Below, piece by piece: positions 1 through 9,235 of a stretch of 64,000 nt of DNA. The DNA is from Bacteroidota bacterium. Lineage in GTDB: Bacteria; Bacteroidota; Bacteroidia; Chitinophagales; Saprospiraceae. A model generated the notes under the pieces. It was not told the DNA's origin, ran no database searches, and worked only from the letters and a program-made list of their open reading frames with translations. The translations under genes and the position numbers were made by a program. How positions within the stretch are numbered: the stretch's first letter is position 1; each line of letters starts with the position of its first letter. The DNA is taken from assembly GCA_016124585.1 (NCBI GenBank), contig WGNL01000024.1, forward strand, positions 121,710 to 185,709, given 5' to 3'.

Positions 1-1
1 A

Positions 2-985
2 CTGCCTAGTAGCCGACCACTAGTTACTCAGAATTTTGAACAAAAACGCTTCCATCTATTCTTCAAAAAAGGGAAGCTTTTTTATTTTGAAATAAATATC
101 AGGCTCTTTTTCTACTTGTTGTTTTCCAGGGTTGACATCGTTTACTCTGTGGATTTGGATACGCTTTTACCAGGCAGATTGATTGCAAAATTGCGCAACA
201 AGGTCTGCGTTTTTGATGCCCACGAGTATTTCACGGAATTGCCAGAATTGATAGAAAGGCCTTTCACTAAACAGTTGTGGGAACTGGCAGCTAAGTACAC
301 CATACCTCGGTTGAAATATGCCATCACAGTCTGTAAAAGCCTAGCAGAGGTTTTTGAAAATAAGTACGGCGTTCATTTCAAGGTGGTTAGGAACTTACCG
401 GTTCCTCAAAATAAGGTCTGGGAGAAATCAAATACTGGCCAACCATTTACGATTATTTATCAGGGTGCACTCAATGATGGGAGAGGTTTGGAGGAAAGTA
501 TTCTGGCCATGAAAATATTAGAAGATGCGGTACTATTGATATGCGGGGAAGGTGATATGTCACTTGAATTGCGGGATTTGGTAACCAAGAATGGACTGGA
601 AAAACAGGTTAATTTCTTGGGGAAATTGCCACCTAATGAGCTTGTTAAAATTACTTGTCAAGCAGATTTAGGGCTTAACTTATTGAAAAACAAGGGATTT
701 AATTACTATTATTCTCTTGCAAACAAAGCTTTTGATTATGTGCAGGCTGGCCTTCCATCGCTGAATATGTCTTTCCCGGAATACCTCAATATCAACCAAG
801 AATTCAATGTATTTTATTTGATTAAAGAACTAGACCCTAACCAAATCGCAGCGGCTGTTGAGCATTTGCGTAGCGATAAAAAAGCCTATGCTACATTAGC
901 AAATAACTGCCGCAAAGCTGCCCAGGTACTCAACTGGCAGCAGGAGTCGAAAAAGTTATTGGCTTTAATTAATGCAATTGAGTAA
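2..985 (+). CDS. Glycosyltransferase, GT4/GT1-like, 5' end cut by window
   Basis: Transfers a sugar from an activated donor, probably in surface polysaccharide or glycoconjugate synthesis. The frame is open back to base 2 with no stop, and the residues before the first candidate start (a TTG at 116) continue the family pattern, with FFKKGKLFYFEINIRLFF followed by VDIVYSVDLDTLLPG. The true start therefore lies left of the window. The visible part covers the end of the acceptor domain (FDAHEYFTELPEL) and a Rossmann-like donor domain (YQGALNDGRGLEESI, later the nucleotide-sugar region around NKAFDYVQAGLPSL). It ends 12 bp before the convergent lipoprotein gene. It is more AT-rich than the permease genes. 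The family call is firm; substrate and linkage are unknown. Confidence 0.8.
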   Translation: MPSSRPLVTQNFEQKRFHLFFKKGKLFYFEINIRLFFYLLFSRVDIVYSVDLDTLLPGRLIAKLRNKVCVFDAHEYFTELPELIERPFTKQLWELAAKYTIPRLKYAITVCKSLAEVFENKYGVHFKVVRNLPVPQNKVWEKSNTGQPFTIIYQGALNDGRGLEESILAMKILEDAVLLICGEGDMSLELRDLVTKNGLEKQVNFLGKLPPNELVKITCQADLGLNLLKNKGFNYYYSLANKAFDYVQAGLPSLNMSFPEYLNINQEFNVFYLIKELDPNQIAAAVEHLRSDKKAYATLANNCRKAAQVLNWQQESKKLLALINAIE

Positions 986-997
986 AGCCTACATAGT

Positions 998-1444
998 TCA
1001 AAGTTCCTTCAAGGTGTCGGAAGCGGAAGTGTCGTTGGCTTCCAATTGAGCGGGTGGTACTGCTTTGTTCAGCTCCAATTTAAAAGGAAAATTGTTGATG
1101 ACCATGCTGAGACCTAAAAAAGAAGTTGTCAGTGAATCAACCGTGTAAGTGACGGGAGTTTGTCCTTTTTGGATGATTTCATGACCGTTGAAACTGTACT
1201 TGAAATCCTCTTCCAAAGTATTAGGCGTGGGCGGTAGATTGGTTTTCAAATTTCCTTCGCCATCAAATTCGTAAAAGGTACCTGTCATAGTTTCGGTTTC
1301 CTTGCCACTTCTGAAAGCTTTGCTGAGCTCCCACCGACCCACTAGGTCTGCTTTGTTGAATTCTACTTTTTTAGGACCATCGGATTGACAAGACAACAAA
1401 AAACCAGTTGTCAGAAGGACAGTAAAGGTAAAATTGGACGACAT
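998..1444 (-). CDS. Small lipocalin-like lipoprotein
   Basis: A 148-residue predicted lipoprotein. The N-terminus is a hydrophobic signal ending in the lipobox LLSC, so it should be lipid-anchored in the envelope. After the cysteine the pattern LVGRWELSKAF, then FDGEGNLKTNL and alternating beta-like segments, resembles the small lipocalin-like or calycin-type proteins common in Bacteroidota. No catalytic motif is visible. It faces the glycosyltransferase tail to tail and has its own candidate promoter at 1553-1582. Function unknown; the lipoprotein call is good and the lipocalin fold is inference. Confidence 0.7.
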   Translation of the reverse strand: MSSNFTFTVLLTTGFLLSCQSDGPKKVEFNKADLVGRWELSKAFRSGKETETMTGTFYEFDGEGNLKTNLPPTPNTLEEDFKYSFNGHEIIQKGQTPVTYTVDSLTTSFLGLSMVINNFPFKLELNKAVPPAQLEANDTSASDTLKEL

Positions 1445-1552
1445 GTTTTGGAGAGTTGAAGCCTGTGCCGTTTCCTTTTTGAATTCGGTGCAGGCGGCTG
1501 ATTTTCTGAAATATTGCTGTTGGCTTAGTTACTTTCGCAATGCGCAACGCTG

Positions 1553-1582
1553 CAAAATTAAGCAAATCTTGATATTTTACAA
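1553..1582 (-). promoter_or_regulatory. Candidate Bacteroidota promoter for the small lipoprotein
   Basis: On the minus strand TAATTTTG (1553-1560) matches the -7 consensus TAnnTTTG, with TTG (1580-1582) 19 bp upstream as a -33 element. The predicted start of transcription is about 100 bp before the ATG at 1444. Eye-matched only. Confidence 0.4.
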
Positions 1583-1653
1583 TCTGCCGACAATTCCCAA
1601 AAAAAATCTAAAAAAGAATCCTTACCACATCAATTTACTAGACAAACAAAGGT

Positions 1654-4086
1654 TTACTCGCTTCGCAACGACTTCACCGGATTCGCCAGTGCAGCCTTCA
1701 CACTCTGGAAACTCACCGTCAGGAAGGCGATGCCAAGGGCTACCAAACCTGCCATCACAAACACACCCCATTGGATATCGGTGCGGTAAGCGAAGTCCTG
1801 TAACCATTTGCCCATGAAATAATAAGCCAATGGCGCTGCAATGACCAATGCAATTATGACTAGTGACACAAATTCCTTGGACAACATTCCTACGAGGCCG
1901 GATGTCGTCGCTCCCAAGACTTTTCTGATACCAATTTCTTTACGGCGCTGCTCCGTGACGAAGCTTGCCAATCCAAAAAGCCCCAAGCAGGCCACCAAAA
2001 TTGCTAGCATAGCGAAGCCAATAAATACCCTCCCTTGCCGCTGTTCCGCTTCATACAATTTGCCGTAGGCTTCGTTGAGAAATTGATAATCGAAAGGGTA
2101 GTTTGGCAAGAATTTCTTCCAAGTTCGCTCCAGATGCATTAAGCCAGCTTGGGTTTGCTGCCCATCCAGTTTCACGGAAATAGTGGCATAATCTGTACTG
2201 TCGGTTGGGTAATACATAATCATTGGCTGGATGCCTTGATGCAGCGATTCGAAATTAAAATCGGTCAAAACGCCAGCTACTTTGCCTTCCATACCACCAT
2301 AGCTGATTTGCTGGCCAACCGCATCGGCTGCCGATTTCCAGCCGATTTTTTTCACCGCCATTTCATTCAAGAGGAATGACCTCGGCGCATCAGCACTGGG
2401 TAAATTTTTCAAATTTTGACCTGCCACCAACCCCAGTTCGTACAGCGGCACAAAATTTTCATCCAATCGCACCATTTTCAAATCCACTTTGGAAGGTTCG
2501 AGGCCATCATTGCTGCCATTGATTTTGGCAAAGCCGAAGCTGTCCAACAACCTGCCAGATGGCACCCTGGAGCTTCGTGTCAAGTTTTTTACCGAAGGGG
2601 CGGACAGAATTTCATTGCGGAAACTCTCATAGGCGGGTGCCAATTCGTTGTAAAAACTCATGGTCAAAACTTGCTCTTTGTTCAGCCCCAATTTTTTATC
2701 CTGCATAAAATTGAGTTGCCGAAAAACGACCATTGTTGCAATGATAAGTACCGATGAAATGGCAAACTGACCCACCACCAAAAATTTTCGGAACATGCTT
2801 CCTCTACCTGTCTCCATGTTACTAGCTTTCAGTGTTTTCAGCGGCGTGAGTTTGGAAAGAAAAAGTGCCGGATATGCGCCAGCCACTACCCCAGTTAGAA
2901 TCGCTAAGCCCGCCGTGGACAGGATAAGCAACGCCAAATGCCCCGGCTCAACTGTTAATTGCTGCCCCAGCAGTTTGTTGACAGTGGGCATTGCCAGAAA
3001 AGCCAATACGAGTGCCAGCACTGTGGCCATCAGCGACATCAGCACCGACTCGGTTAGGAACTGGCGACTAAGCTCTCCCCGAATGGCACCGACGACCTTG
3101 CGGACTCCGATTTCCTTGGCACGAGTGGTCGAGCGGGCAGTGGAGAGGTTCATGTAGTTTATGCAAGCAATCAAAAGCACAAACAGCGCAATGATGCAGA
3201 AAATCCAAACCCGCTTGATGTCCCCGTTTTCTTCGATTTCAGAATCCAGATGGCTGTGCAAATGGATGTCTGTTAAGCGAGTCAAATCAAGGCTAGTTGC
3301 CTTCGAAGGCGTTACACCATCACCGAACTGTCCGTTCATGTATTTATCAATAAATGCTGGAAACTTGGCTTCCAAAGCTGCGCCATCGTAACCTTTCGGA
3401 AGTAGCAGGAACGTGGAAAATGAATTGTTGCTCCAATTGGTGCGCAACTGCTCCTCCCCGTAAATTGCCGGATTGTTCAATGTCGAGAAGGAGACGAGCA
3501 TCCGAGGATGAAAATGGGAATTGTAGGGGAAATCCTTGAAAACGCCCGTCACTTTCAATTCCATATTGTCACTGGTTTTCAACGTTTGGTTGAGAGGTTC
3601 TCCGTTGGGAAAATATTTCTCTGCCGTTGTTTCATCCATCATCACCGAAAACGGTTCGTTCAGCGCAGTGGCAGGATTCCCTTTCATCACCGGAATATCG
3701 AACACCTTGAAAATATTCGGCTCGGCAGCAAAGAGATCCGGCTCGGTGTAAAACTGGTCGTTGTGGCGGAACACCCCACCATTTTGCAACATCCTGACCG
3801 AAGCCTCCACTTCTGGGAAATCATTTTTCAGCAAAGGCCCGAAAGGTGGCGCAACATGCCCCAAATGCAGCAAGCTACCGCCGTCTTTCCCGAAGAATTC
3901 CCGGTTTACTCGCCAAATGCGGTCAGATTTGGCATGGTAACGGTCGAAGCTCAATTCGTTGGTGATGTAGAGCCCAATGAGTAGGCAACTCGCCAATCCA
4001 ATGGTCAGACCAAATAAATTGATGGCGCTGATGCTTTTGTACTTTAGCAGATTGCGCAGGGCTATTTTGAAATAATTTTGGAACAT
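1654..4086 (-). CDS. FtsX/MacB-type ABC permease 11 of 11 (last in array)
   Basis: 810 residues, two MacB periplasmic-core plus FtsX modules in tandem. The first membrane helix is near residues 20-43 (INLFGLTIGLASCLLIG), followed by a periplasmic domain of about 240 residues with FDIPVMKGNP and LKVTGVFKDFP. The three-helix FtsX segment contains the coupling-type motif RAKEIGVRKVVGA. A fifth helix near 430 opens the second half, which ends with RRKEIGIRKVLGA and the array-wide tail ANPVKSLRSE. Its first loop (IHLHSHLDSEIEENGDIKR) most resembles permease 3. It is the 3'-most gene of the locus; I see no convincing terminator in the 209 bp beyond it. Substrate unknown. Confidence 0.9.
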   Translation of the reverse strand: MFQNYFKIALRNLLKYKSISAINLFGLTIGLASCLLIGLYITNELSFDRYHAKSDRIWRVNREFFGKDGGSLLHLGHVAPPFGPLLKNDFPEVEASVRMLQNGGVFRHNDQFYTEPDLFAAEPNIFKVFDIPVMKGNPATALNEPFSVMMDETTAEKYFPNGEPLNQTLKTSDNMELKVTGVFKDFPYNSHFHPRMLVSFSTLNNPAIYGEEQLRTNWSNNSFSTFLLLPKGYDGAALEAKFPAFIDKYMNGQFGDGVTPSKATSLDLTRLTDIHLHSHLDSEIEENGDIKRVWIFCIIALFVLLIACINYMNLSTARSTTRAKEIGVRKVVGAIRGELSRQFLTESVLMSLMATVLALVLAFLAMPTVNKLLGQQLTVEPGHLALLILSTAGLAILTGVVAGAYPALFLSKLTPLKTLKASNMETGRGSMFRKFLVVGQFAISSVLIIATMVVFRQLNFMQDKKLGLNKEQVLTMSFYNELAPAYESFRNEILSAPSVKNLTRSSRVPSGRLLDSFGFAKINGSNDGLEPSKVDLKMVRLDENFVPLYELGLVAGQNLKNLPSADAPRSFLLNEMAVKKIGWKSAADAVGQQISYGGMEGKVAGVLTDFNFESLHQGIQPMIMYYPTDSTDYATISVKLDGQQTQAGLMHLERTWKKFLPNYPFDYQFLNEAYGKLYEAEQRQGRVFIGFAMLAILVACLGLFGLASFVTEQRRKEIGIRKVLGATTSGLVGMLSKEFVSLVIIALVIAAPLAYYFMGKWLQDFAYRTDIQWGVFVMAGLVALGIAFLTVSFQSVKAALANPVKSLRSE

Positions 4087-4176
4087 GATAGTTCAATTGA
4101 GAATTGAAAATGGAGAATTGAAAATTGAGCAGTGATGGGCATTTTCAGGTTTCGACTATCCATTTTCAATTAGTTA
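4087..4176 (-). repeat. Junction inverted repeat J10 (permease 10/11)
   Basis: Arms 4094-4128 (repeats of AATTGA with A or G spacers) and 4141-4171 (TTTTCA...CCATTTTCAATT) flank a centre GCAGTGATGGGC. The centre closely matches that of J8. Confidence 0.8.
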
Positions 4177-6630
4177 TTACTCGCTTCGCAACGACTTCAC
4201 TGGGTTTGTCATCGCTGCCTTCACGCTTTGGAAACTCACCGTCAGGAAAGCAATGCCGACAGCCACCAGACCAGCCAATGCAAACACCCACCAGTGGATG
4301 TCAACCCGGTAGGCGAAGTCTTGCAGCCATTTGTTCATGCCGAACCAAGCCAGCGGCACCGCTATGACCAAGGATAAAATGACCAAGGTCAAAAACTCCT
4401 TTGACAACATGCCGACGATGCCAGAAACAGATGCCCCCAGCACTTTGCGGATGCCAATTTCCTTCGTGCGCTGACGGGCAGCGAAGGTAGCCAAGCCCCA
4501 AAGCCCCAGGCAGGAAATGAGCATAGCCAAACCTGCAAAGAGCCGAAACAGGCCGTACAGCCGCTCCTCGGCCTTGTAGAAAGCGTCAATTTTTTCATCC
4601 AAAAACTGGTAGCTGTACACGCCTTCTGGGTAGGCTTTTTTGTAGGCTTCGCCAATGGCTGCGATGGTGGCAGGCACATCCGAACCGCCAGCGATTTTTA
4701 CCCCGACCTTGCCGTAGGCATTGAATTGCAGGCTGAGGAACATGGGTTTGATGGCCTCGTGCAAGTTGTTGGAATTAAAATCCTCCATCACACCCACGAC
4801 ATCGGCATGGCCGCTGTTGTAACCGCACCAGAAGCGTTTTCCAATGGCATCTTCGGGTGAAGTAAAGCCCAGCGTTTCCACAGCCTTGCGATTGATGACC
4901 ACCCGTTCCGCTTTTTCCCCTTCGGGAATTTTACTTCCACTGGCCAAACTGTCGGAGGCTTCCAACCAACGTCCTGCCAGAAGCTTCAGGCCGTACATCG
5001 GCGCAAAATGCTCGTCAGACAAAATCATGCGCACCTCCTTCCGGTTCGGGTCTTCCCGACCGATGGGGCTCATCAAAGTGCCCCAATGCCCGTCGTCGCT
5101 GGGGGTTGAGGTGGAAAAGGAGAATTCCTTCACACCGGGAATGTTGCGGATTTCATTGGCCAAAGTCGTTTTTCGCTCTGCCGGAAATTGACCACCGACG
5201 TTCACATCCACGATATTGTCTTTTTGAAAACCCAAATCCTTGCTGCGCAAATAATGGACTTGCTGCGCAATGAGCGTCACGGCAATCAGCAAAGCTGCCG
5301 AAATACCGAACTGCGTCACGACCAATGCTTTCCGAAGACCTCCCCCCAACCCCCTCCTAGAGGAGGGGGAGTTCGCCCACGATGTTTTCAAAGAAGAAAC
5401 TGGGTCTAATCGGGCTATGACTAAAGCCGGATACAAGCCAGCCAAAAGTCCAGTAATAGCAGCACCCAACAGCAACGAACCTAGCAAGCCAGGGGATTGG
5501 AGGATGTTGAACGTGATTTCCTTGTCCACCATCCGATTGATGTAGGGCAAACTCGTCTGAGTCACTACGACCGCAATCAGTCCAGCGAAAGCGGTCAGTA
5601 ACCAAGCCTCGCTGAGGAATTGCCAAACCAACTGACCCTGCCCTGCACCCACCGATTTGCGCACACCAACTTCCTTCGCCCGGTTCAGTGCCTGGGCCGT
5701 GCTCAGGTTCACGAAATTGATGCAAGCCAACAGCAGCACCGCTAATCCAATCACGCCGAAAAACCAAAGCCAAGTGGTGTTCACTGCCTGTACCCATTCA
5801 CCACCACCTGTATATTTGTCGTTGAAATGGATGTCGGTCAATGGTTGCCAATCGAATGCTGAACTAACATCTTTTGGCATGTGCGGGTCGCTATTGATAT
5901 GCTTATCAGCGAGCGATTTCAATGGCGCATCCAGGCTGTGAGGGTCAGTGCCTTCCGGCAACAACACCAAAGTTTCGGTGCCAGATACCCACGACCAGCC
6001 GTTGGTGACACCGGGGGTGAATTTGTCATCCCGGTAAAAAGAAATCAGCATGGAGGCGGGCATGTGCGTATTCGAGGGCAAATCCTCAATTATACCCGCC
6101 ACGGTCATGGTGAAATCATTGCGGTATTTGAAGGTCTTGCCCATCGGGTTTTCTCCCCCGAAAAATTTCTTCGCCGTGGATTGCGTGAGCAAGGCTTGAT
6201 ACGGCGTCCGCAAGGCTTCGTAGCCATTTCCTTCTAACACCTTGATGTCGAGAATATCCAGCAGTTCAGGATCGGCCAGTGCGATATGTTCCTGCTTGAA
6301 CCGCTTGGTCGGGTTGATTTCAATCACCTCCGACACTGGGTGCCATTGGGCCACAGCTTCCACACCAGGCGCTGCTTCCCGCAATGCCGGGCCAAGCGGC
6401 ATGGGCGTGGAATAGTGGAAATTGGTAGCACCGGGGTCGTTCCACACCGAGTTGATGCGGTAAATGCGGTCGGCTTTTTTGTTCCACAAATCATAGCTCA
6501 ATTCATGCCGCAGGAACAAGCCGATGAGCAGACATGTGGTCATGCCTAGCGTGAGGCCGAGTACATGCAAGCCAGTGGTCGTTTTTTGCCGACCGAGGCG
6601 GCGTAGGATGACTTTATAGCTGTTTTTCAT
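4177..6630 (-). CDS. FtsX/MacB-type ABC permease 10 of 11, with repeat inserted in frame
   Basis: 817 residues from the ATG at 6630. A start three codons upstream is possible, but every other permease starts at an ATG that is followed on its 5' side by GA and the junction repeat, as this one is. Helix 1 carries LGLTLGMTTCLLIGLFL; the first FtsX segment has NRAKEVGVRKSVGAG and the last RTKEIGIRKVLGAS; the tail is ANPVKSLRSE. The linker before the fifth helix reads NSPSSRRGLGGG and is encoded by a C-rich palindrome at 5339-5370 that resembles an intergenic repeat (see findings). Otherwise full length and intact. Substrate unknown. Confidence 0.9.
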   Translation of the reverse strand: MKNSYKVILRRLGRQKTTTGLHVLGLTLGMTTCLLIGLFLRHELSYDLWNKKADRIYRINSVWNDPGATNFHYSTPMPLGPALREAAPGVEAVAQWHPVSEVIEINPTKRFKQEHIALADPELLDILDIKVLEGNGYEALRTPYQALLTQSTAKKFFGGENPMGKTFKYRNDFTMTVAGIIEDLPSNTHMPASMLISFYRDDKFTPGVTNGWSWVSGTETLVLLPEGTDPHSLDAPLKSLADKHINSDPHMPKDVSSAFDWQPLTDIHFNDKYTGGGEWVQAVNTTWLWFFGVIGLAVLLLACINFVNLSTAQALNRAKEVGVRKSVGAGQGQLVWQFLSEAWLLTAFAGLIAVVVTQTSLPYINRMVDKEITFNILQSPGLLGSLLLGAAITGLLAGLYPALVIARLDPVSSLKTSWANSPSSRRGLGGGLRKALVVTQFGISAALLIAVTLIAQQVHYLRSKDLGFQKDNIVDVNVGGQFPAERKTTLANEIRNIPGVKEFSFSTSTPSDDGHWGTLMSPIGREDPNRKEVRMILSDEHFAPMYGLKLLAGRWLEASDSLASGSKIPEGEKAERVVINRKAVETLGFTSPEDAIGKRFWCGYNSGHADVVGVMEDFNSNNLHEAIKPMFLSLQFNAYGKVGVKIAGGSDVPATIAAIGEAYKKAYPEGVYSYQFLDEKIDAFYKAEERLYGLFRLFAGLAMLISCLGLWGLATFAARQRTKEIGIRKVLGASVSGIVGMLSKEFLTLVILSLVIAVPLAWFGMNKWLQDFAYRVDIHWWVFALAGLVAVGIAFLTVSFQSVKAAMTNPVKSLRSE
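5339..5370. repeat. C/G-rich palindromic repeat inside permease 10
   Basis: A 9-bp perfect stem CCCCCTCCT (5350-5358) / AGGAGGGGG (5361-5369) with a 2-nt loop, preceded by a CCTCCCCCCAA tract. It lies in frame in the linker between helix 4 and helix 5 of permease 10 and encodes about 11 residues. Its strong composition bias is unlike the surrounding coding DNA. Confidence 0.75.
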
Positions 6631-6705
6631 GATTAGCAATTGAGTGATTAATTTTCAATTTACTTGCGTGAATCTCCGATTTCTCAATTTTCCATTTTCC
6701 AAGTT
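6631..6705 (-). repeat. Junction inverted repeat J9, degenerate (permease 9/10)
   Basis: CAATTGAG at 6638-6645 and AATTTTCAATT at 6650-6660 face a CTCAATTTTCCATTTTCC arm at 6683-6700. The pairing is weaker and the centre differs from the other junctions, so this copy appears decayed. Confidence 0.55.
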
Positions 6706-9153
6706 TTATTCGCTTCTCAATGATTTCACAGGGTTGGCCAATGCTGCCTTTATGCTTTGGAAACTGACCGTGATGAAGGCAATCAGCACAGCTGCCAAGC
6801 CGGCCACAGCGAACATCCACCAAGATAACTCAATGCGGAAGGCATATTCTTCCAACCATTTTTTCAGAAAATAAAAGGCCAGCGGGGTAGCCAGAAGGAA
6901 CCCAACCAAGACCAACACGATGAACTCCCGGCTGAGTAGCCCCACCACCGAGCTGATCGAAGCGCCTAATACTTTTCGCACGCCGATTTCCTTGGTACGA
7001 CGGTTGGCCATGAACGTTGCCAACCCAAACAGCCCAAGGCAGGAAATGAAGATGGCAATCGTCGTGGCCAGGTTGATGAACTTGGCCATGGTCAGGTCGG
7101 CTTCGTAAATATTGGCCAGCATTTCATCGTAAAACTTCGGCTCAAAAACCTCATCAGGGTAGAGCTTCTGCCACTCCGCTTTCATTTTGTTGATGACGGG
7201 TTGCCAATCGGCGGGGCGGGAGCTTGCCAAGCGGACATTCAAAGTACTGGCATTGGCAGGTTCGTGGATGAGCGCTAAAGGTTTCAATCCCTCGCTGAAA
7301 CTTGCTGAATGAAAATCTCCCACTACCCCCACGATTTCCCGTGGTTCGTTGGGCTTGCCTTCGCCTGCATTTTCACCGATAAATTTCCCAACGGCCGCCT
7401 GCGGGCTTTCAAAGCCAAAAGCCTTTGCCGCCATTTTATTGATGACATATCGGTTGGAAGAGTCCGAGGCGGTGAGAAAACGCCCGGCCACCAAGGGGAA
7501 GCGGTACAGTTCGGGGAGGTGTTCATCCACATTTTTTCGGTAAAGCTCCACATCGTGCTTGATGCCGTTGTCGTCTAGGTAGGTGTTGGCATCACTTGAG
7601 AAATTATTGGTAAGCGGGGCATCGCCAATCGCAACTTGCTGTATTTCAGGCATTTGCCTGAGCGTCTGTGCCAAAATGGGGAGCTTTCCAGCCAATGCGG
7701 TATCCCGGTAAGCGCTGAATGGCTGCTCCACCGTCAATACTGCTTGCCGGTCAAAACCCAGGTCGCTGGTCCGCATGAAATGCAGCTGCTGACCCACCAC
7801 CAGTGCCCCGATGATGAATGCCTGTGCGACGAAAAATTGGAAGACAATCAACCCCCGGCGCAGGTTGCCGCTGCCTGCCCGACCTTGGCTTTGCCCCGCA
7901 AAATCGCCCCGCAACAGCGAGGCAGCCCGTGAACGGGAAGCCAGCCAACCTGGGTAAATCCCTGCCAAAATGCTGACGACCGCCACCATTCCAGCCAAGA
8001 AAGCCGCCGTTTTTCGCCAGTCGGCGTATTTCAAAATATCTTCCGGTAGGTCGTCCTTGAAGAAAGTGAAAGCATAGTGAGTTAGTCCGGCCGCTAGCAA
8101 GGTAGCGATGGCGCAAATCACCACCGTTTCCACCAGAAAGCTGCCGACGATGCCCTTGCGCTGTCCGCCCAAGGTTTTGCGGATACCGATTTCTCGGGCA
8201 CGGGTGGGAATCTGCGCCGTGCTGAGGTTAATGTAATTGATGCAGGCCAGCAGCAGCAGAAACAGCGCAATGGCACCCAACACCTTCAGCACCTTTGCAT
8301 CAGCCGTGGGAATGTTGCTGCCAAAATTATTTGCAAAATGTACCTTCCCCAGTGCTTGCAATTCATGCCGTCGGCTCATGTTCCATTGCTTGAGCTGCGC
8401 ACCGCCTTTTTCCTCCGAAATTTTGTTGATGGACTGTTCGATTGCCGCCAAATCGGCATCCTTGCGCAGCACCAGCCACACCTGCTCGTTGGAACTGACA
8501 CCCGCCCATCGGTCAGCCTTGGCTTCACCGATGCTCAGCATTTCCTTTTCGATAAAACTAGAAGGAGCATCGGCATCCTCCACCACACCCACCACTTTCG
8601 CTTGGGTCGTGTCGTTGAAAGTGACGTATTTCATGGTTTTACCCAACACCTCCTCGGGCGTGTGGCGGGGAAAATAGCGCTCGGCACGGCTGCGGGTCAA
8701 CACCACTTCATTGGGTTGGGTCAGTGCTTTCGCTGCGGAACCAGCCAGCCATTTTAGCGGAACTAAGTCGAAATATTCAGGGGTGGTTTTGGCCATATCC
8801 CGCACTTCCTTAAAGCCCGTTTTTGCACCTTCTGGCCAAGCCATGAAGGCAAACGTCGAGTGAATGGGCACCGCTTTTTCCACGCCAGCCACCTCTTCCG
8901 CTGTCCGCCAAAGTGGTTGTGGACACCCGGCGTTCGTGTTTTCCTCATTGTCCAAACCCTTGAAAAAGGAAACGACCCGGTAGATATTTTCGCCGTTGGG
9001 AATGGTTCGGTCGAAGCTGTTTTCAAAATCCATGTATTGCCACATCAACCACGCAGCACTTAGGCCAATAGCTAAACCTGCCACGTGTAGGCTTGTGAAA
9101 AGGCGATTGCGCCAGAGGTTGCGCAAAATGAATTTCAGATTGGTTTGGAACAT
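6706..9153 (-). CDS. FtsX/MacB-type ABC permease 9 of 11
   Basis: 815 residues. Helix 1 (HVAGLAIGLSAAWLMWQY) is followed by a first periplasmic domain unlike those of the neighbours (NTNAGCPQPLWRTAEEV, then FDLVPLKWLAGSAAKAL). FtsX segment one has TRAREIGIRKTLGG and segment two RRTKEIGVRKVLGAS. The second periplasmic domain carries FPLVAGRFLTASDSSN and REIVGVVGDFHSASF, a conserved block in this family. The tail is ANPVKSLRSE. It has a long glycine/serine-rich linker before helix 5 (GQSQGRAGSGN). Full length, no frameshift. Substrate unknown. Confidence 0.9.
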   Translation of the reverse strand: MFQTNLKFILRNLWRNRLFTSLHVAGLAIGLSAAWLMWQYMDFENSFDRTIPNGENIYRVVSFFKGLDNEENTNAGCPQPLWRTAEEVAGVEKAVPIHSTFAFMAWPEGAKTGFKEVRDMAKTTPEYFDLVPLKWLAGSAAKALTQPNEVVLTRSRAERYFPRHTPEEVLGKTMKYVTFNDTTQAKVVGVVEDADAPSSFIEKEMLSIGEAKADRWAGVSSNEQVWLVLRKDADLAAIEQSINKISEEKGGAQLKQWNMSRRHELQALGKVHFANNFGSNIPTADAKVLKVLGAIALFLLLLACINYINLSTAQIPTRAREIGIRKTLGGQRKGIVGSFLVETVVICAIATLLAAGLTHYAFTFFKDDLPEDILKYADWRKTAAFLAGMVAVVSILAGIYPGWLASRSRAASLLRGDFAGQSQGRAGSGNLRRGLIVFQFFVAQAFIIGALVVGQQLHFMRTSDLGFDRQAVLTVEQPFSAYRDTALAGKLPILAQTLRQMPEIQQVAIGDAPLTNNFSSDANTYLDDNGIKHDVELYRKNVDEHLPELYRFPLVAGRFLTASDSSNRYVINKMAAKAFGFESPQAAVGKFIGENAGEGKPNEPREIVGVVGDFHSASFSEGLKPLALIHEPANASTLNVRLASSRPADWQPVINKMKAEWQKLYPDEVFEPKFYDEMLANIYEADLTMAKFINLATTIAIFISCLGLFGLATFMANRRTKEIGVRKVLGASISSVVGLLSREFIVLVLVGFLLATPLAFYFLKKWLEEYAFRIELSWWMFAVAGLAAVLIAFITVSFQSIKAALANPVKSLRSE

Positions 9154-9235
9154 GATTCTTTAATTGAGAATTGAAAATGGATAATTGATAATTGAGCAGT
9201 ACTGGGCATTTTCAATTTTCAATTTTCAATTTATT
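9154..9235 (-). repeat. Junction inverted repeat J8 (permease 8/9)
   Basis: Arms 9160-9197 (TTAATTGAGAATTGAAAATG and further copies) and 9208-9233 (TTTTCAA repeated three times). The centre GCAGTACTGGGC differs from that of J10 by two bases. Confidence 0.8.

Noticed and set aside
1445..1653. Search for a terminator after permease 11
   Set aside because: No GC-rich hairpin with a T-tract is visible in this gap; only a promoter for the lipoprotein gene was found.
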